This document shows, piece by piece, positions 8,788 through 17,363 of a stretch of DNA of 64,000 bases. This stretch comes from a bacterium (GTDB lineage: Bacteria; Planctomycetota; Planctomycetia; Pirellulales; Pirellulaceae), in contig JAUIGN010000003.1 in assembly GCA_030430075.1 (NCBI GenBank), forward strand, positions 1 through 64,000, given 5' to 3'. Within the stretch, counting starts at the first letter, position 1; each line of letters starts with the position of its first letter. The position numbers and the translations under genes are program-made. The notes under the pieces are model-generated. The model was not told the origin of the DNA, made no database searches, and saw nothing but the letters and a program-made list of their open reading frames with translations.

Positions 8788-9729
8788 CTACGCCGGGCCG
8801 GCAAGCAGTTCGCCCAGCAACGCCAGGCATCCCAAACCGTAAAACGAATACTCGACATCATCCGCAGTGTCCCAGGCGGCACCATGGAAACCACCATCGT
8901 CCAGCTCCAGTGAGCCCGCGAACCGATGGGCAGCCGCGACATCGATCTCGTCAATGCCACCCAGGTCTATTAGCGTAAGGGTTCCCGTGAAGGTGCTCAA
9001 CAGGTCCGCAATCGGGATTCGCGTGTTCGCCCGCAGGCCACCTTCGTCGGTCTGCATTTCGTAGAGAAAGTCAATGGTCGATTCGCGGATCTCATCGTCC
9101 AGTGCGTCCAGGATGCGGAGCGTTCCGATGGCGGCGGCCGTGGGGTTTGTCCCCGCCCGTTTGCTGGCTCGAATTTCGCGGAACCCTCCCTCCTCAGCCT
9201 GCTGCGACCTGACAAACTCAATCATCCGCTCGGGATCCGGCAGCGGCCGCTCGATCAACTGCAGGCAGAGCAGCACGAGAAACGAATGGTAGGTGCTGCT
9301 GGCCATCCCTTCAGGCCCCTTAGCGTAACCACCATCCGGGCGTCGAAGCGCGGCCAACGCAGTCGCGACGGCATCCCGCCAGGAATCTTGGGCGTCGGCG
9401 AAGAGGTCGATTCCGGCGGCCGAATCGAGCAACGCGGCGCCGTAGATCAGCGACAAGAAGTCAACGATGGTTTCACGTCCGGTCAGCCGCCCGCGGAGAA
9501 AGTCCGCAGCCCGCTCGGCCGTCCCACCATAAAGTTCGCCCAACACCGCCAGGCTCCGCAGGGCGAATCCGGTGTAGTACAGGTCGCTCGCCCCTTCACG
9601 GCCGGCAAAACCGCCATCCTCGCGCTGGGCCGCCAAGACGTAGCGGGCGTGCCGCTGCCGAACTTCCTCCGGCAAGCCGGCAACCCCCACGGCCAGGCGA
9701 ATCGTCAATTCTTCCAGGTAGGTGGGCAT
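8788..9729 (-). CDS. Prenyltransferase/terpene-cyclase repeat protein
   Basis: A 313-aa all-helical protein built from repeated units ending in DGGF, DGGY, EGGF, EGGL and DGGF, each followed by a small-residue helix. This is the alpha/alpha toroid of protein prenyltransferase beta subunits and squalene/oxidosqualene cyclases. An aspartate-rich segment (DTADDVEYSFYGLGCLALLG, near the C-terminus) sits where Rab geranylgeranyl transferase-like proteins hold zinc ligands. It is far shorter than a hopene cyclase (about 630 aa), and I do not see a DXDD cyclase motif, so a cyclase role is doubtful. Similar short proteins are common in planctomycetes without known function. It lies 151 bp upstream of the ABC ATPase on the same strand. 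No signal peptide is visible. Confidence 0.8.
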   Translation of the reverse strand: MPTYLEELTIRLAVGVAGLPEEVRQRHARYVLAAQREDGGFAGREGASDLYYTGFALRSLAVLGELYGGTAERAADFLRGRLTGRETIVDFLSLIYGAALLDSAAGIDLFADAQDSWRDAVATALAALRRPDGGYAKGPEGMASSTYHSFLVLLCLQLIERPLPDPERMIEFVRSQQAEEGGFREIRASKRAGTNPTAAAIGTLRILDALDDEIRESTIDFLYEMQTDEGGLRANTRIPIADLLSTFTGTLTLIDLGGIDEIDVAAAHRFAGSLELDDGGFHGAAWDTADDVEYSFYGLGCLALLGELLAGPA

Positions 9730-9813
9730 ACGCTTGGCGACCAGGTTGGCGGATCAAACAATTTCACAAAGTGGCCCGGACATCACCTCTGCGGCGCCGT
9801 CCGTCGAGCACGG

Positions 9814-10233
9814 TCATTCCGAGAAGGGACTCAGCTTGTCGCGAATCCACTGCGGAATCTCGATGGGTCGAGGCGGGTGGTCAGGTCCGATCCGGCAGCA
9901 GACCGCCGTCATCTGACCCTCGGCGACCTCGTCGCCGGCAACCGTAAACCGAAATCCATACGTGGCGCTCCTCCGCCCCAAACGCAGGATCGAGACATCA
10001 ACGTCCAGAACATCCTCGAAACGGCACGGTCCCCGATAGTCGCAACGGGCAGCCGCCCTCGGCCAACTGATCGTGCCTTCCTCATCCGGGTGCACGACAC
10101 TCATCCCCACATGCCGCAGCAATGCATGTTCGGCTTGCTCCATGAATTGAAAGAAGGCCGAAAAATGCGCGATGCCCGCCGCATCCGTCTCGCAGAATTC
10201 AACACGGCGCTGCGTGGTAAATGTCTTTGCCAT
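9814..10233 (-). CDS. Hotdog-fold acyl-CoA thioesterase, 4HBT/YbgC family
   Basis: A 139-aa single-domain hotdog thioesterase, the usual family length. The active-site segment is visible near the N-terminus (FCETDAAGIAHFSAFFQFME): the Asp and the G-x-x-HF-x-x-F pattern are those of 4-hydroxybenzoyl-CoA/YbgC-type enzymes, which hydrolyse acyl-CoA thioesters. The frame extends upstream to 10485, but the residues before MAKTFTTQRR are Arg-rich and outside the fold, so I start at 10233. The gene is divergent from xylose isomerase. The natural acyl-CoA cannot be inferred. It is cytoplasmic. Confidence 0.9.
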   Translation of the reverse strand: MAKTFTTQRRVEFCETDAAGIAHFSAFFQFMEQAEHALLRHVGMSVVHPDEEGTISWPRAAARCDYRGPCRFEDVLDVDVSILRLGRRSATYGFRFTVAGDEVAEGQMTAVCCRIGPDHPPRPIEIPQWIRDKLSPFSE

Positions 10234-10559
10234 GGTCGAATTCTGACTGGCCCGAGCGCTTCCCGCAAGCGGTGCGTCCTCAGCGAGTGACGCGTCGCAG
10301 AGTCTGCTCCGAACAACCGGAGGCCAGCTCCGTCCCCCATCGTCCGCCGCTGTGAGCGGCCCCGGCGAGGTGGGGCCGAGCATACGCTGCGCGGAGGCAG
10401 CGAGCCGGCGACATCGTAGCGGCGCCGCAACCCGGCGCGCTGGTTGCGTCGATTCACGAATTTTGGGACCATGGCGGCCCGGCAAATGGTGGATGTTGTG
10501 CCCCCGCTCTGCCGCGTTCCAACTCGCTCTGATCCATCATGACCCCCAAGAGAGCAACG
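10234..10559. other. Divergent intergenic region, thioesterase/xylA
   Basis: These 326 bp separate the thioesterase (minus) from xylose isomerase (plus) and must carry both promoters. I see no repeat of the dispersed families, no convincing operator palindrome and no gene. Open frames that run through it are extensions or shadows of the neighbours. Confidence 0.5.
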
Positions 10560-11870
10560 ATGGCTGCGTTCCCGGAAGTCGACAAGATCCGCTACGAAGG
10601 CCCTGACTCGAAGAACCCGCTGGCATTCCGCTGGTACGACGAAGACGAAGTCGTCGAAGGCAAGTCGATGAAGGACCACCTTCGCTTCAGCGTCGTCTAC
10701 TGGCACACGTTCCGCGGTAACGGGACCGACCCCTTCGGCGCAGCGACGATGATTCGCCCCTGGGAAGATGGAACGGATTCGGTCGACAACGCCATCAATC
10801 GAGCTCGGGTCGCGTTCGAATTCATGGAGAAGCTGGGCGCGCCGTACTATGCGTTCCACGATCGCGATGTGGCACCGGAAGGCGCGACGCTCGCCGAATC
10901 CAACAAGAACCTGGACGCGGTCGCGGCGGTCTTGAAAGAAGAGCAGGAGCGAACCGGGATCAAACTGCTGTGGGGCACGGCCAACATGTTCAGTAACCCC
11001 CGCTTTGTCCATGGCGCCTCGACCAGTTGCAACGCCGACGTCTTCGCCTACGCCGCAGCGCAAGTCAAGAAGGCGCTCGAAGTCACCAAGGCCCTGGGGG
11101 GTGAGAACTACGTTTTCTGGGGAGGCCGCGAAGGCTACCAGAATCTCTTCAATACCGACATGAAACGCGAATTCGATCACCTGGGCCAGTTCATGCACAT
11201 GGCCGTGGACTATGCCGACGAAATCGGCTTCGACGGTACGTTTCTGATCGAGCCGAAACCGAAGGAACCGACCAAGCATCAGTACGACAGCGATGCGGCC
11301 GCCTGCATCAATTTTCTGCGTGCCTACGAGCTGACGGATCGATTCAAACTGAACATCGAGACCAACCACGCGACCCTGGCCGGCCACACAATGATGCACG
11401 AGCTGGACTATGCGGGGCACCAGGGCCTGCTCGGATCCATCGATGCCAACACGGGCGACCTGATGCTGGGCTGGGACACCGACCAGTTCCCCACCAACAT
11501 CTACTTGACCACCGAGATCATGCTGATGCTGCTCAAGCACGGCGGCGTCGCGCCGGGGGGCACCAACTTCGACGCGAAGGTGAAACGGGAAAGCTTCGAA
11601 CCGATCGACTTGTTCTACGCCCACATCGGCGGGATGGATGCCTTCGCCCGCGGCCTCAAGATTGCCGCCGCGATTCGAGCGGACGGAGAGGTCGAGAAGC
11701 TCGTCAAGGACCGCTACGCCAGTTGGGAATCTGGGATCGGCGCCAAGATCGAATCCGGTAGCGAGAACTTCAAAACGTTGGAAGCCTACATGCTCGAAAA
11801 AGGCGAAGTCGCCCCCAACCAAAGCGGACGGCAAGAATTGATCGAAAACCTGATCAATGGCTATCTTTAG
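10560..11870 (+). CDS. xylA: Xylose isomerase
   Basis: A 436-aa enzyme converting D-xylose to D-xylulose (and glucose to fructose), of normal length for the class II, E. coli-like enzymes. The catalytic pair is visible as H100 and D103 in [13 protein letters not shown]. The metal-binding Glu and Lys are E231 and K233 ([16 protein letters not shown]), and further ligands lie in the GHTMMHELD and [17 protein letters not shown] segments. I start at the ATG at 10560, preceded by an AGAGAG stretch; an in-frame ATG at 10539 would add seven residues. No xylulokinase or transporter is adjacent, so it stands alone rather than in a xyl operon. It is cytoplasmic. The identification is very secure. Confidence 0.97.
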   Translation: MAAFPEVDKIRYEGPDSKNPLAFRWYDEDEVVEGKSMKDHLRFSVVYWHTFRGNGTDPFGAATMIRPWEDGTDSVDNAINRARVAFEFMEKLGAPYYAFHDRDVAPEGATLAESNKNLDAVAAVLKEEQERTGIKLLWGTANMFSNPRFVHGASTSCNADVFAYAAAQVKKALEVTKALGGENYVFWGGREGYQNLFNTDMKREFDHLGQFMHMAVDYADEIGFDGTFLIEPKPKEPTKHQYDSDAAACINFLRAYELTDRFKLNIETNHATLAGHTMMHELDYAGHQGLLGSIDANTGDLMLGWDTDQFPTNIYLTTEIMLMLLKHGGVAPGGTNFDAKVKRESFEPIDLFYAHIGGMDAFARGLKIAAAIRADGEVEKLVKDRYASWESGIGAKIESGSENFKTLEAYMLEKGEVAPNQSGRQELIENLINGYL

Positions 11871-11934
11871 ATAACGCCTCGTCGATCACCAGTCGCAGTT
11901 GCCGCGCGACAGGCACCCGATCGCCGTCTCGTCG

Positions 11935-11951
11935 GTCATGCTGTGCATGGC
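11935..11951. repeat. Short palindromic element, copy 1
   Basis: GTCATGC, loop TGT, GCATGGC: an imperfect 7-bp inverted repeat, one mismatch from the perfect copies near 43.06 and 56.73 kb. It lies 4 bp before the 15-bp tandem array. Confidence 0.75.
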
Positions 11952-11955
11952 ACAA

Positions 11956-12025
11956 CGCGGTCTGGAACAACGCGGTCTGGAACAACGCGGTCTGGAACAA
12001 CGTGGTCTGGAACAACGTGGTCTGG
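11956..12025. repeat. 15-bp tandem array
   Basis: Four complete copies and a partial one of CGCGGTCTGGAACAA (11956-11970, 11971-11985, 11986-12000, 12001-12015, 12016-12025). The last copies carry CGTGG instead of CGCGG. Because the unit is a multiple of three, all six frames stay open and produce spurious repeat peptides. It lies in the 375-bp gap between xylA and the next gene, where I see no gene. Confidence 0.9.
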
Positions 12026-12195
12026 CATCTTGCCGAAACGTGCCACCCACCACCGGCACCAACAATCGCCCACACACGCTGTTCCTCGTTCGGCCGCCAT
12101 TTGCCAGGCGCAGCACCTGCAGTCCGAGGCTGCGGACAGTTGCCTGACAGCACGACCCGTGACGTGGTGCACAACTTGCCGCGCACGCCTCCGGC

Positions 12196-12225
12196 AATCA
12201 ACTTCGCGGCAATCAACTTCGCGGC
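12196..12225. repeat. Tandem duplication of 15 bp
   Basis: AATCAACTTCGCGGC occurs twice in direct succession (12196-12210 and 12211-12225), just beyond the 3' end of the small gene on the minus strand. It looks like slippage. Confidence 0.85.
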
Positions 12226-12245
12226 ACTCAGCAATGGGAGTTCGG

Positions 12246-12617
12246 TCAGGAGAGTTGCGCCACCAACTCCACGGCCGCTCGAGCTTTCTCGACGCCCAGC
12301 TTGTCCACCAGCCGTTTGGCTTCCATCAGTTCCGCACCTTCGAATTGGCACTTGCCGGTGCCGGCACCCGAAATCGATTCGGCACCACGTCGCTGTTTCA
12401 TCTTGAGCTTGACCTGCGAGACAAAGGCCGCGCTGACTTGGACGCCCTCTGCTGCCAGTGCTCGAACCACGGCCTGGGGTTTGCCTCCGGGATCCCGCGT
12501 GAGCACTTCACGAATGGCCGCACTCTTATTGATTTCCTGCCCTGTCTTGATTTCCTGCCCTGTCTTCATTTCCTGCCCGTTCGCTTTAGGAGCTCGGGCG
12601 CGTTTCTTCTTGGTCAT
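12246..12617 (-). CDS. Small Lys-rich hypothetical protein with hexapeptide repeat
   Basis: A 123-aa protein with a basic N-terminus (MTKKKRARAPK), three hexapeptide repeats (GQEMKT, GQEIKT, GQEINK), then a compact region beginning KSAAIREVLTRDPGGKP and continuing with VVRALAAEGVQVSAAFVSQV, which reads like a small helix-turn-helix-like fold. It ends with a helix containing EAKRLVDKLGVEKARAAVEL. The middle and end are of a kind I associate with planctomycete hypotheticals of DNA-binding appearance; that is recognition from memory, not a search. I start at ATG 12617 because GGAG lies 9 nt upstream; the frame upstream to 12779 contains a hydrophobic but unlikely extension. It is divergent from the AAA-ATPase gene. 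The role could be nucleic-acid binding (inference). Confidence 0.75.
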   Translation of the reverse strand: MTKKKRARAPKANGQEMKTGQEIKTGQEINKSAAIREVLTRDPGGKPQAVVRALAAEGVQVSAAFVSQVKLKMKQRRGAESISGAGTGKCQFEGAELMEAKRLVDKLGVEKARAAVELVAQLS

Positions 12618-12933
12618 TGACGATCGCTCCGAATTCGATGAAAAACCCTCTCCGACTTTTCCTCCCAATTCTCTGGCGGAAGCCCACTCGTCGAGCCATC
12701 CTAGGTCGGCCGCTCCTAATAGCAAGACCCCTACAAGACACATAGAAGTGATGTCCCAGACGCCCCGGCGAGCGACCATCGAAGGTTCCCCGCGGCCACC
12801 AATTCCCCGGCCGCCAGCGGCAGCCCGTCGGTGTTGCCGCGATTCATAAAACTCGGCTTCTGCACCTATTCAGGGGCGCGACGGCCCCTTCTAATACGTT
12901 CTCTGCCTACTCATCGCCGTCCGAGGTTTGCTC
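12618..12933. other. Divergent intergenic region with a hairpin
   Basis: 316 bp between the small hypothetical (minus) and the AAA ATPase (plus). It holds one obvious hairpin, AGGGGC (12872-12877) with GCCCCT (12884-12889) and loop GCGACG, followed by TCTAAT. It lies 45 bp before the AAA start and could be a terminator, attenuator or leader structure. No other structure is seen. Confidence 0.45.
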
Positions 12934-14280
12934 ATGCCCCCCGCCCCCGATCCACTTGCCGGACTACGCGAGGCCCTCCGTCTCTCGCCTGACAACCTCC
13001 CGCTTCGCCTGCACCTGGCTCAGTCACTATCCGAACTTGGCCGCCATGCGGAAGCAGAACTGGAGCTGCGCGAAGCGTTGGCGGCCAACCCGCAGAGTGC
13101 CGAAATCAAGCTCCGTCTGGCGACCAACTACCTTCGCCAGGAAAAGGCCAGCCAGGCCATGGTCATCGTCGAGGACCTGGTTGAACAGCGAGACCCGCCC
13201 GCCGCCGCCTATGTGCTCTACGCGCGCTTGCTGCTCCGCGAAGGCGATGTCCCCGGAGCGGTCGCCCAATATAAACTCGGCCTGGAAATCGACGAGGCGG
13301 TGGCCGATGCGGACCTGGGTGAGCAACTGGGTGTCGGCCCGGATCACGAGGACGGCGAAGTCTTCGAAGGCCGAGTCCGCGCCAGTCAGGAATCGGGCGG
13401 CAGCGACTTCGACCCCGAAATTGAACGACCCGCCACGACATTTGCCGACGTCGGCGGGATGTCCGAAGTCAAGGAAGAGATCGGCATCAAGATCCTCTAC
13501 CCGCTCCAGCACCCAGAGATGTACGAAGCTTACGGCAAGTCGATCGGAGGCGGGATCCTGATGTACGGTCCACCCGGATGCGGAAAGACCTACCTGGCCC
13601 GGGCCACGGCGGGGGAGATCGGTGCCGGCTTTATCTCCGTGGGGATCAGCGATGTGCTGGAGATGTGGACCGGGCAAAGCGAACGCAACCTGCATGAACT
13701 GTTCGCCTACGCTCGGCAGAATACGCCCTGTGTGCTGTTCTTCGACGAAGTCGATGCGCTGGGCGGCCGCCGCAGTGACATGAACAGCGGAAGCGGCCGG
13801 CAATTGATCAACCAGTTCCTCGCTGAGATGGATGGCGTGGAATTCTCCAATGAAGGCGTCCTCGTTCTGGCCGCCACGAACGCCCCCTGGCATGTCGATC
13901 CGGCATTTCGCCGCCCGGGCCGGTTCGACCAGGTCCTGTTCGTGCCGCCTCCCGACGCGGCCGCACGCGCCGAGGTGCTGGACATCCACCTCCGCGGGAA
14001 ACCCCAGGAAAGCATTGACCTGCAACCGTTGGCCAAACGGACAGAAGGCTTTTCGGGCGCGGACATGAAAGCCATTGTCGACATGACCATCGAAGCCAAA
14101 CTGCGCGAGGCAATGAAGGCCGGCCAGCGCCTGCCGATCACCAACAAGGACCTCATGGCTGCCGTCAAGAAGATGAAGCCGACCACACGCGAGTGGTTCT
14201 CCACGGCCCGCAATTACGCACTCTACTCGAACCAAGGCGGTGTCTACGACGCCGTGCTGAAATATCTGAAACTGCAATGA
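12934..14280 (+). CDS. TPR-containing AAA ATPase, Cdc48/FtsH-like AAA module
   Basis: A 448-aa ATPase. Residues 1 to about 115 form three TPR-like helical pairs (LREALRLSPDNLPLRLHLAQ and repeats), which normally bind partner proteins. The AAA module has Walker A GPPGCGKT (212-219), Walker B with FFDEVDA (about 269-275), an SRH region ending in RRPGRFDQ, and a C-terminal lid. The ATG at 12934 has GAGG 7 nt upstream; a TTG at 12928 is less likely. The stop overlaps the next gene's start (ATGA), so the two are translationally coupled. The unit has one AAA domain, unlike the two of Cdc48, and no protease domain. A role in unfolding or remodelling substrates delivered via its TPRs, with the coupled membrane protein as partner, is inference. 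Confidence 0.9.
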   Translation: MPPAPDPLAGLREALRLSPDNLPLRLHLAQSLSELGRHAEAELELREALAANPQSAEIKLRLATNYLRQEKASQAMVIVEDLVEQRDPPAAAYVLYARLLLREGDVPGAVAQYKLGLEIDEAVADADLGEQLGVGPDHEDGEVFEGRVRASQESGGSDFDPEIERPATTFADVGGMSEVKEEIGIKILYPLQHPEMYEAYGKSIGGGILMYGPPGCGKTYLARATAGEIGAGFISVGISDVLEMWTGQSERNLHELFAYARQNTPCVLFFDEVDALGGRRSDMNSGSGRQLINQFLAEMDGVEFSNEGVLVLAATNAPWHVDPAFRRPGRFDQVLFVPPPDAAARAEVLDIHLRGKPQESIDLQPLAKRTEGFSGADMKAIVDMTIEAKLREAMKAGQRLPITNKDLMAAVKKMKPTTREWFSTARNYALYSNQGGVYDAVLKYLKLQ

Positions 14281-15575
14281 ACCCACATGTTCAACGAGCC
14301 CTGCTGCTGCTCGAGCAGGATCGCCACGAAATGGCCGCCCAGGAACTGCGGCAGGCGCTGGCCGACGCGCCGGACGACGCCCTCGCACATGCCGTCCTGG
14401 CAATCTGTCTGGCTGCCGGCAAGCAATACGACGAGGCGACCGGGGAGGCCGAGTCTGCCATTCACCTGGCGCCGGACCAGCCATTCGGCTTCTATGCCTA
14501 CTCGGTCGTGCTGCGGGCCCGAAACCGGTTCCCCGCAGCGCAGGAGGCGATCCAACAAGCGATCGGCATGGACTCGACCCAACCCAGCTACTTCGCACAG
14601 CTTGGGCAACTCCAGTTTGATCAGCGGCGGTGGAACAAAGCGCTCGAGGCCGCCGACGCGGGATTGGCGCTCGATCCGGAGAATGTCGAATGTGTCAACG
14701 TCCGAGCGATGGCGCTGGTCCGGCTAGGACGCAAGATGGACGCGGGCAACGCGCTCAAGGCGGCTCTCGCCCATGACCCCGAGGACGAATTTGCCCACGC
14801 CAATCTCGGCTGGGCCCTCATCGAGCAGGGAGACCACGAAGCCGCCATGGAGCACTTCCGCGAGGCCCTGCGGCTCAATCCGCAACTCGATTGGGCCCGC
14901 CAGGGAATCATCGAGGCGATGAAGGCCAAGTACTTCATCTACCGCATCATGCTCGGCTACTTCCTTTGGATGATGAAGCTGACCCGGCAGATGCAGTGGT
15001 ACTTTCTCATCGGAGCGTACCTCGGTTTTCGATTCCTGGTGAGCCTCAATCAAAGTCACCCGGAATGGTCCTTCTGGTTGATGCCGCTGATCATCGCTTA
15101 CGTCGCGTTCGCCCTGATGACCTGGATCGCCACACCGTTGTTCAACCTGGCCTTGCGCCTCAACCGCTTCGGGCGGTTGGCCCTTTCGCGCGAACAGATT
15201 GTGACGTCGACGTGGGTCGGCTGCTGCGTGCTGGCCGCGCTGATTTTCCTGGGCGTCTTTTTCTCCGGCCTGTTCCCGGATAACTATGGCCCGCTGTTCG
15301 GCGCGATGGCCTGCGTCTTCATGATCCCGCCCCTTTCGAACATCTACAACTGCGAGCCGGGGCGACCACGGATCCTGATTGTCTTGGTCACGGCGATCAT
15401 GGGCCTGGTCGGGTTTTTCTCGTCGGTGCCGTTGCTGCTGTTCCCCGTGCTACCTGAGAGTCTGGCCGGACTACTGGCGTTGCCCACCATCGCCAGCCTG
15501 AAGGCTTTTCCGCTGGTTGCGTTGGGTTCGCAAATCGCCGTCAATTTTCTTGTGATGTCCCGGCCGCGCCACTGA
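14277..15575 (+). CDS. TPR-repeat integral membrane protein
   Basis: A 432-aa protein with an N-terminal TPR domain (about 1-215; repeats around ALAHAVLAICLAAGKQYDEA and AHANLGWALIEQGDHEAAME) and a C-terminal half of about six membrane helices (starting near YRIMLGYFLWMMKLTRQMQW). The ATG at 14277 overlaps the stop of the AAA-ATPase gene as ATGA, which implies coupled translation and a shared function. The frame is open to 14193, but that part overlaps the ATPase gene and has no family character. It may anchor the ATPase at the membrane or present substrates to it (inference). No known family name comes to mind. Confidence 0.88.
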   Translation: MNPHVQRALLLLEQDRHEMAAQELRQALADAPDDALAHAVLAICLAAGKQYDEATGEAESAIHLAPDQPFGFYAYSVVLRARNRFPAAQEAIQQAIGMDSTQPSYFAQLGQLQFDQRRWNKALEAADAGLALDPENVECVNVRAMALVRLGRKMDAGNALKAALAHDPEDEFAHANLGWALIEQGDHEAAMEHFREALRLNPQLDWARQGIIEAMKAKYFIYRIMLGYFLWMMKLTRQMQWYFLIGAYLGFRFLVSLNQSHPEWSFWLMPLIIAYVAFALMTWIATPLFNLALRLNRFGRLALSREQIVTSTWVGCCVLAALIFLGVFFSGLFPDNYGPLFGAMACVFMIPPLSNIYNCEPGRPRILIVLVTAIMGLVGFFSSVPLLLFPVLPESLAGLLALPTIASLKAFPLVALGSQIAVNFLVMSRPRH

Positions 15576-15653
15576 TCTCAAAACTTGCCCGCAGCGCGCG
15601 ACCATGTCACAACGTAAGAGTCAATCACGTCAGCTTGCCCCGGAGTTTCCAAG

Positions 15654-16715
15654 ATGGTCCACCAACCTGATCACACTCGCACGTCCTCAGATTCCGTTGG
15701 CTCCACCCCCGGCATCGGGCGCCGGGAACTGCTCGCCTACTCGGCCGCCTTCGGTGCCGCATTCGTCGCCAAACAAGGACTCGGAGACGACGAGTCGGCC
15801 GGTGCCGCCGCCCCCAGCCCGGCCGTCAGGTCGCGGCCGCAGAAGCGATACGCGATGAAGAAGTCGATCAACATGTGGGCCTTCCCCTACCCGGACCAAT
15901 GGTCGCTCAGCGAGTCGCTGCAACTGGCGAAAGACGCCGGCTTCGACGGCGTGGAGATCAACTTCAATCTGACCGGCGAATTCTCGGCGGAATCGACCGA
16001 AGCCGAGATCATTGGGATTCGGAAGATGGCGGAGGAGATCGGAATCGAGATCAGCGGTGTCTGTTCATTCCTCTTCTGGCCCTATTGCCTGACCCACAAT
16101 GATCCGGCCAAGCGCCGCAAGGGGATTGAACTGGCCGGCCAGATGGTGGAAGCGGCCCGACTGCTGAAGACCGACAACCTGCTCGTCGTTCCCGGCGCCG
16201 TCTATGCACCGTGGATGGAAGATTTCGATCCCGTCCCCAATGATGTCTGCGACCAACGGGCACGGGCGGCCATCCGCCACATCCTGCCGGCGGCAGAGAA
16301 AGCGGGCGTTTCCATCAATATCGAGAACATCTTTGCAAACGGTTACCTGTTCAGCCCTCAGGAAATGATCGAATTCGTCGACAGTTTCAAGAGCAAGCAT
16401 GTGCAAGTTCACTTCGACACCGGCAACATCATGCACTATCAGTTTCCCGAACACTGGATTCCCATGCTGGGCAAGCAGATCAAGAACATCCACTTCAAGG
16501 AATTCGACAAGCGACAGAACGAGTTCACACTACAAACGTTCCGCACCCTCCTGGACGGTACCACGAATTGGCCCGCCGTGATCGACGAACTGGACAAGAT
16601 CGGCTACCGCGGCTACTTGACCTTCGAGTATTTCCATCCTTTCAGTCACTACCCCGAAGCGCTGGTTTACCAGACCTCGGATGCCCTGGATTGGATGTTG
16701 GGCCGGAAGGCTTGA
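15654..16715 (+). CDS. Exported sugar-phosphate isomerase/epimerase-like TIM barrel
   Basis: A 353-aa protein of the xylose-isomerase-like TIM-barrel superfamily (AP endonuclease 2 family), like hydroxypyruvate isomerase and sugar epimerases. A twin-arginine leader is visible (GRRELLAYSAAFGAAFVA, about 22-39), so export in folded form is likely. The metal-binding residues appear as E in INIENIF, D/H in VHFDTGN, H in IHFKEF and E in TFEYF. A run of Ala/Pro follows the leader, and the barrel begins near KKSINMWAFP. The start ATG has GGAG 8 nt upstream. Planctomycetes encode many exported enzymes of this type, generally linked to sugar catabolism. The substrate is unknown, and no sugar genes are adjacent except xylA 4 kb away. 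Confidence 0.9.
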   Translation: MVHQPDHTRTSSDSVGSTPGIGRRELLAYSAAFGAAFVAKQGLGDDESAGAAAPSPAVRSRPQKRYAMKKSINMWAFPYPDQWSLSESLQLAKDAGFDGVEINFNLTGEFSAESTEAEIIGIRKMAEEIGIEISGVCSFLFWPYCLTHNDPAKRRKGIELAGQMVEAARLLKTDNLLVVPGAVYAPWMEDFDPVPNDVCDQRARAAIRHILPAAEKAGVSINIENIFANGYLFSPQEMIEFVDSFKSKHVQVHFDTGNIMHYQFPEHWIPMLGKQIKNIHFKEFDKRQNEFTLQTFRTLLDGTTNWPAVIDELDKIGYRGYLTFEYFHPFSHYPEALVYQTSDALDWMLGRKA

Positions 16716-16808
16716 GACGCCGCCGAATTGATCAGCCAAATTGGCAGGCAAATTGGCAGGCAGCTCCGGCAAGGAGTTCGAAAGGGCAGCCCGTGAAATA
16801 CTCGGTGC

Positions 16809-16914
16809 AGACCTCACAACCCTCGGCTTAGGTTCCACATTGCTCGGCGCAGCTTCCACATTGCTCGGCGCAGGTCTCTGACCTCGCCGAAACCGCCGAC
16901 CGCCAGGTCTCCCC
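16809..16914 (-). repeat. Leader plus 21-bp tandem array (locus B)
   Basis: Read on the minus strand, the leader (GGGAGACCT, CGGTCGGCGGTTTCGGCG, GAGGTCAGAGACC) at about 16914-16872 is followed by three 21-bp units (16871-16851, 16850-16830, 16829-16809), the last degenerate. It is near-identical in the leader to locus A. It lies in the 648-bp gap 16716-17363, which also holds a palindrome, locus C and a CAA-rich stretch but no gene that I can support. Confidence 0.88.
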
Positions 16915-16970
16915 CGTTCGCCACGCATCATCAATTCCCTCCGGGCAGCGGGCGTCGTTTCGCCATTCCG

Positions 16971-16993
16971 TAGGTCATGCTGTGCCTGACCTA
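16971..16993. repeat. Short palindromic element, copy 2
   Basis: TAGGTCATGC, loop TGT, GCCTGACCTA: a 10-bp inverted repeat with one mismatch, sitting between the opposed arrays B and C. Confidence 0.8.
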
Positions 16994-17058
16994 TCATTGG
17001 ACTCGTTACTCCGATGTGCCTCGCGCGCCGAGTGTAATCACCGTGTCGGGGGTGGGGC

Positions 17059-17220
17059 GGGGAGACCTGACGGTCGGCAGGGGTGCGGGGTCGGAGACCC
17101 GCGCACAACAGCATCGACCCGCGCACAACAGAATCGACCCGCGCGCAACAGAATCGACCCGCGCACAACAGAATCGACCCGCGTACAACAGAATCAACCC
17201 GCCGACAACAGCAAGCGCCG
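17059..17220 (+). repeat. Leader plus 20-bp tandem array (locus C)
   Basis: A divergent leader (GGGGAGACCTGACGGTCGG at about 17059-17077, ending GGTCGGAGACCC) is followed by five 20-bp units, GCGCACAACAGAATCGACCC and variants (17101-17120 to 17181-17200), then a degenerate sixth (17201-17220). Orientation is opposite to locus B, so the two leaders face each other across about 145 bp. Confidence 0.88.
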
Positions 17221-17222
17221 TA

Positions 17223-17233
17223 CACAGCATGAC
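17223..17233. repeat. Half copy of the palindromic element
   Basis: CACAGCATGAC directly after array C matches the right half of the palindrome at 56733-56749; the left arm is decayed. Confidence 0.5.
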
Positions 17234-17250
17234 AGACTTACGTACGAGCC

Positions 17251-17284
17251 CAACCAAACAACAACCAAACAACAATCAAACAAC
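17251..17284. repeat. CAA-rich low-complexity stretch
   Basis: Repeats of AACCAAACAAC and close variants, beyond the 3' end of the sigma-factor gene. The base composition is unlike the surrounding GC-rich DNA. Confidence 0.6.
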
Positions 17285-17363
17285 CCCGCCTCAAGCCACG
17301 AGAAATCCAAAGCTGCCATGGGCTGAAAGAAATGCCCCCAGCAGCGGACGGCCGCTGGAACAC

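Noticed and set aside
10101..11834. 577-aa minus-strand frame across xylose isomerase
   Set aside because: It is antisense to a certain gene and reads as a low-quality shadow of its codon pattern.
11899..12147. Repeat peptide with EQRGL units
   Set aside because: It is the translation of a 15-bp tandem array, open in all frames; no conserved gene features.
13027..14598. 523-aa minus-strand frame antisense to the AAA ATPase
   Set aside because: Antisense shadow; the plus strand has Walker A, Walker B and SRH motifs.
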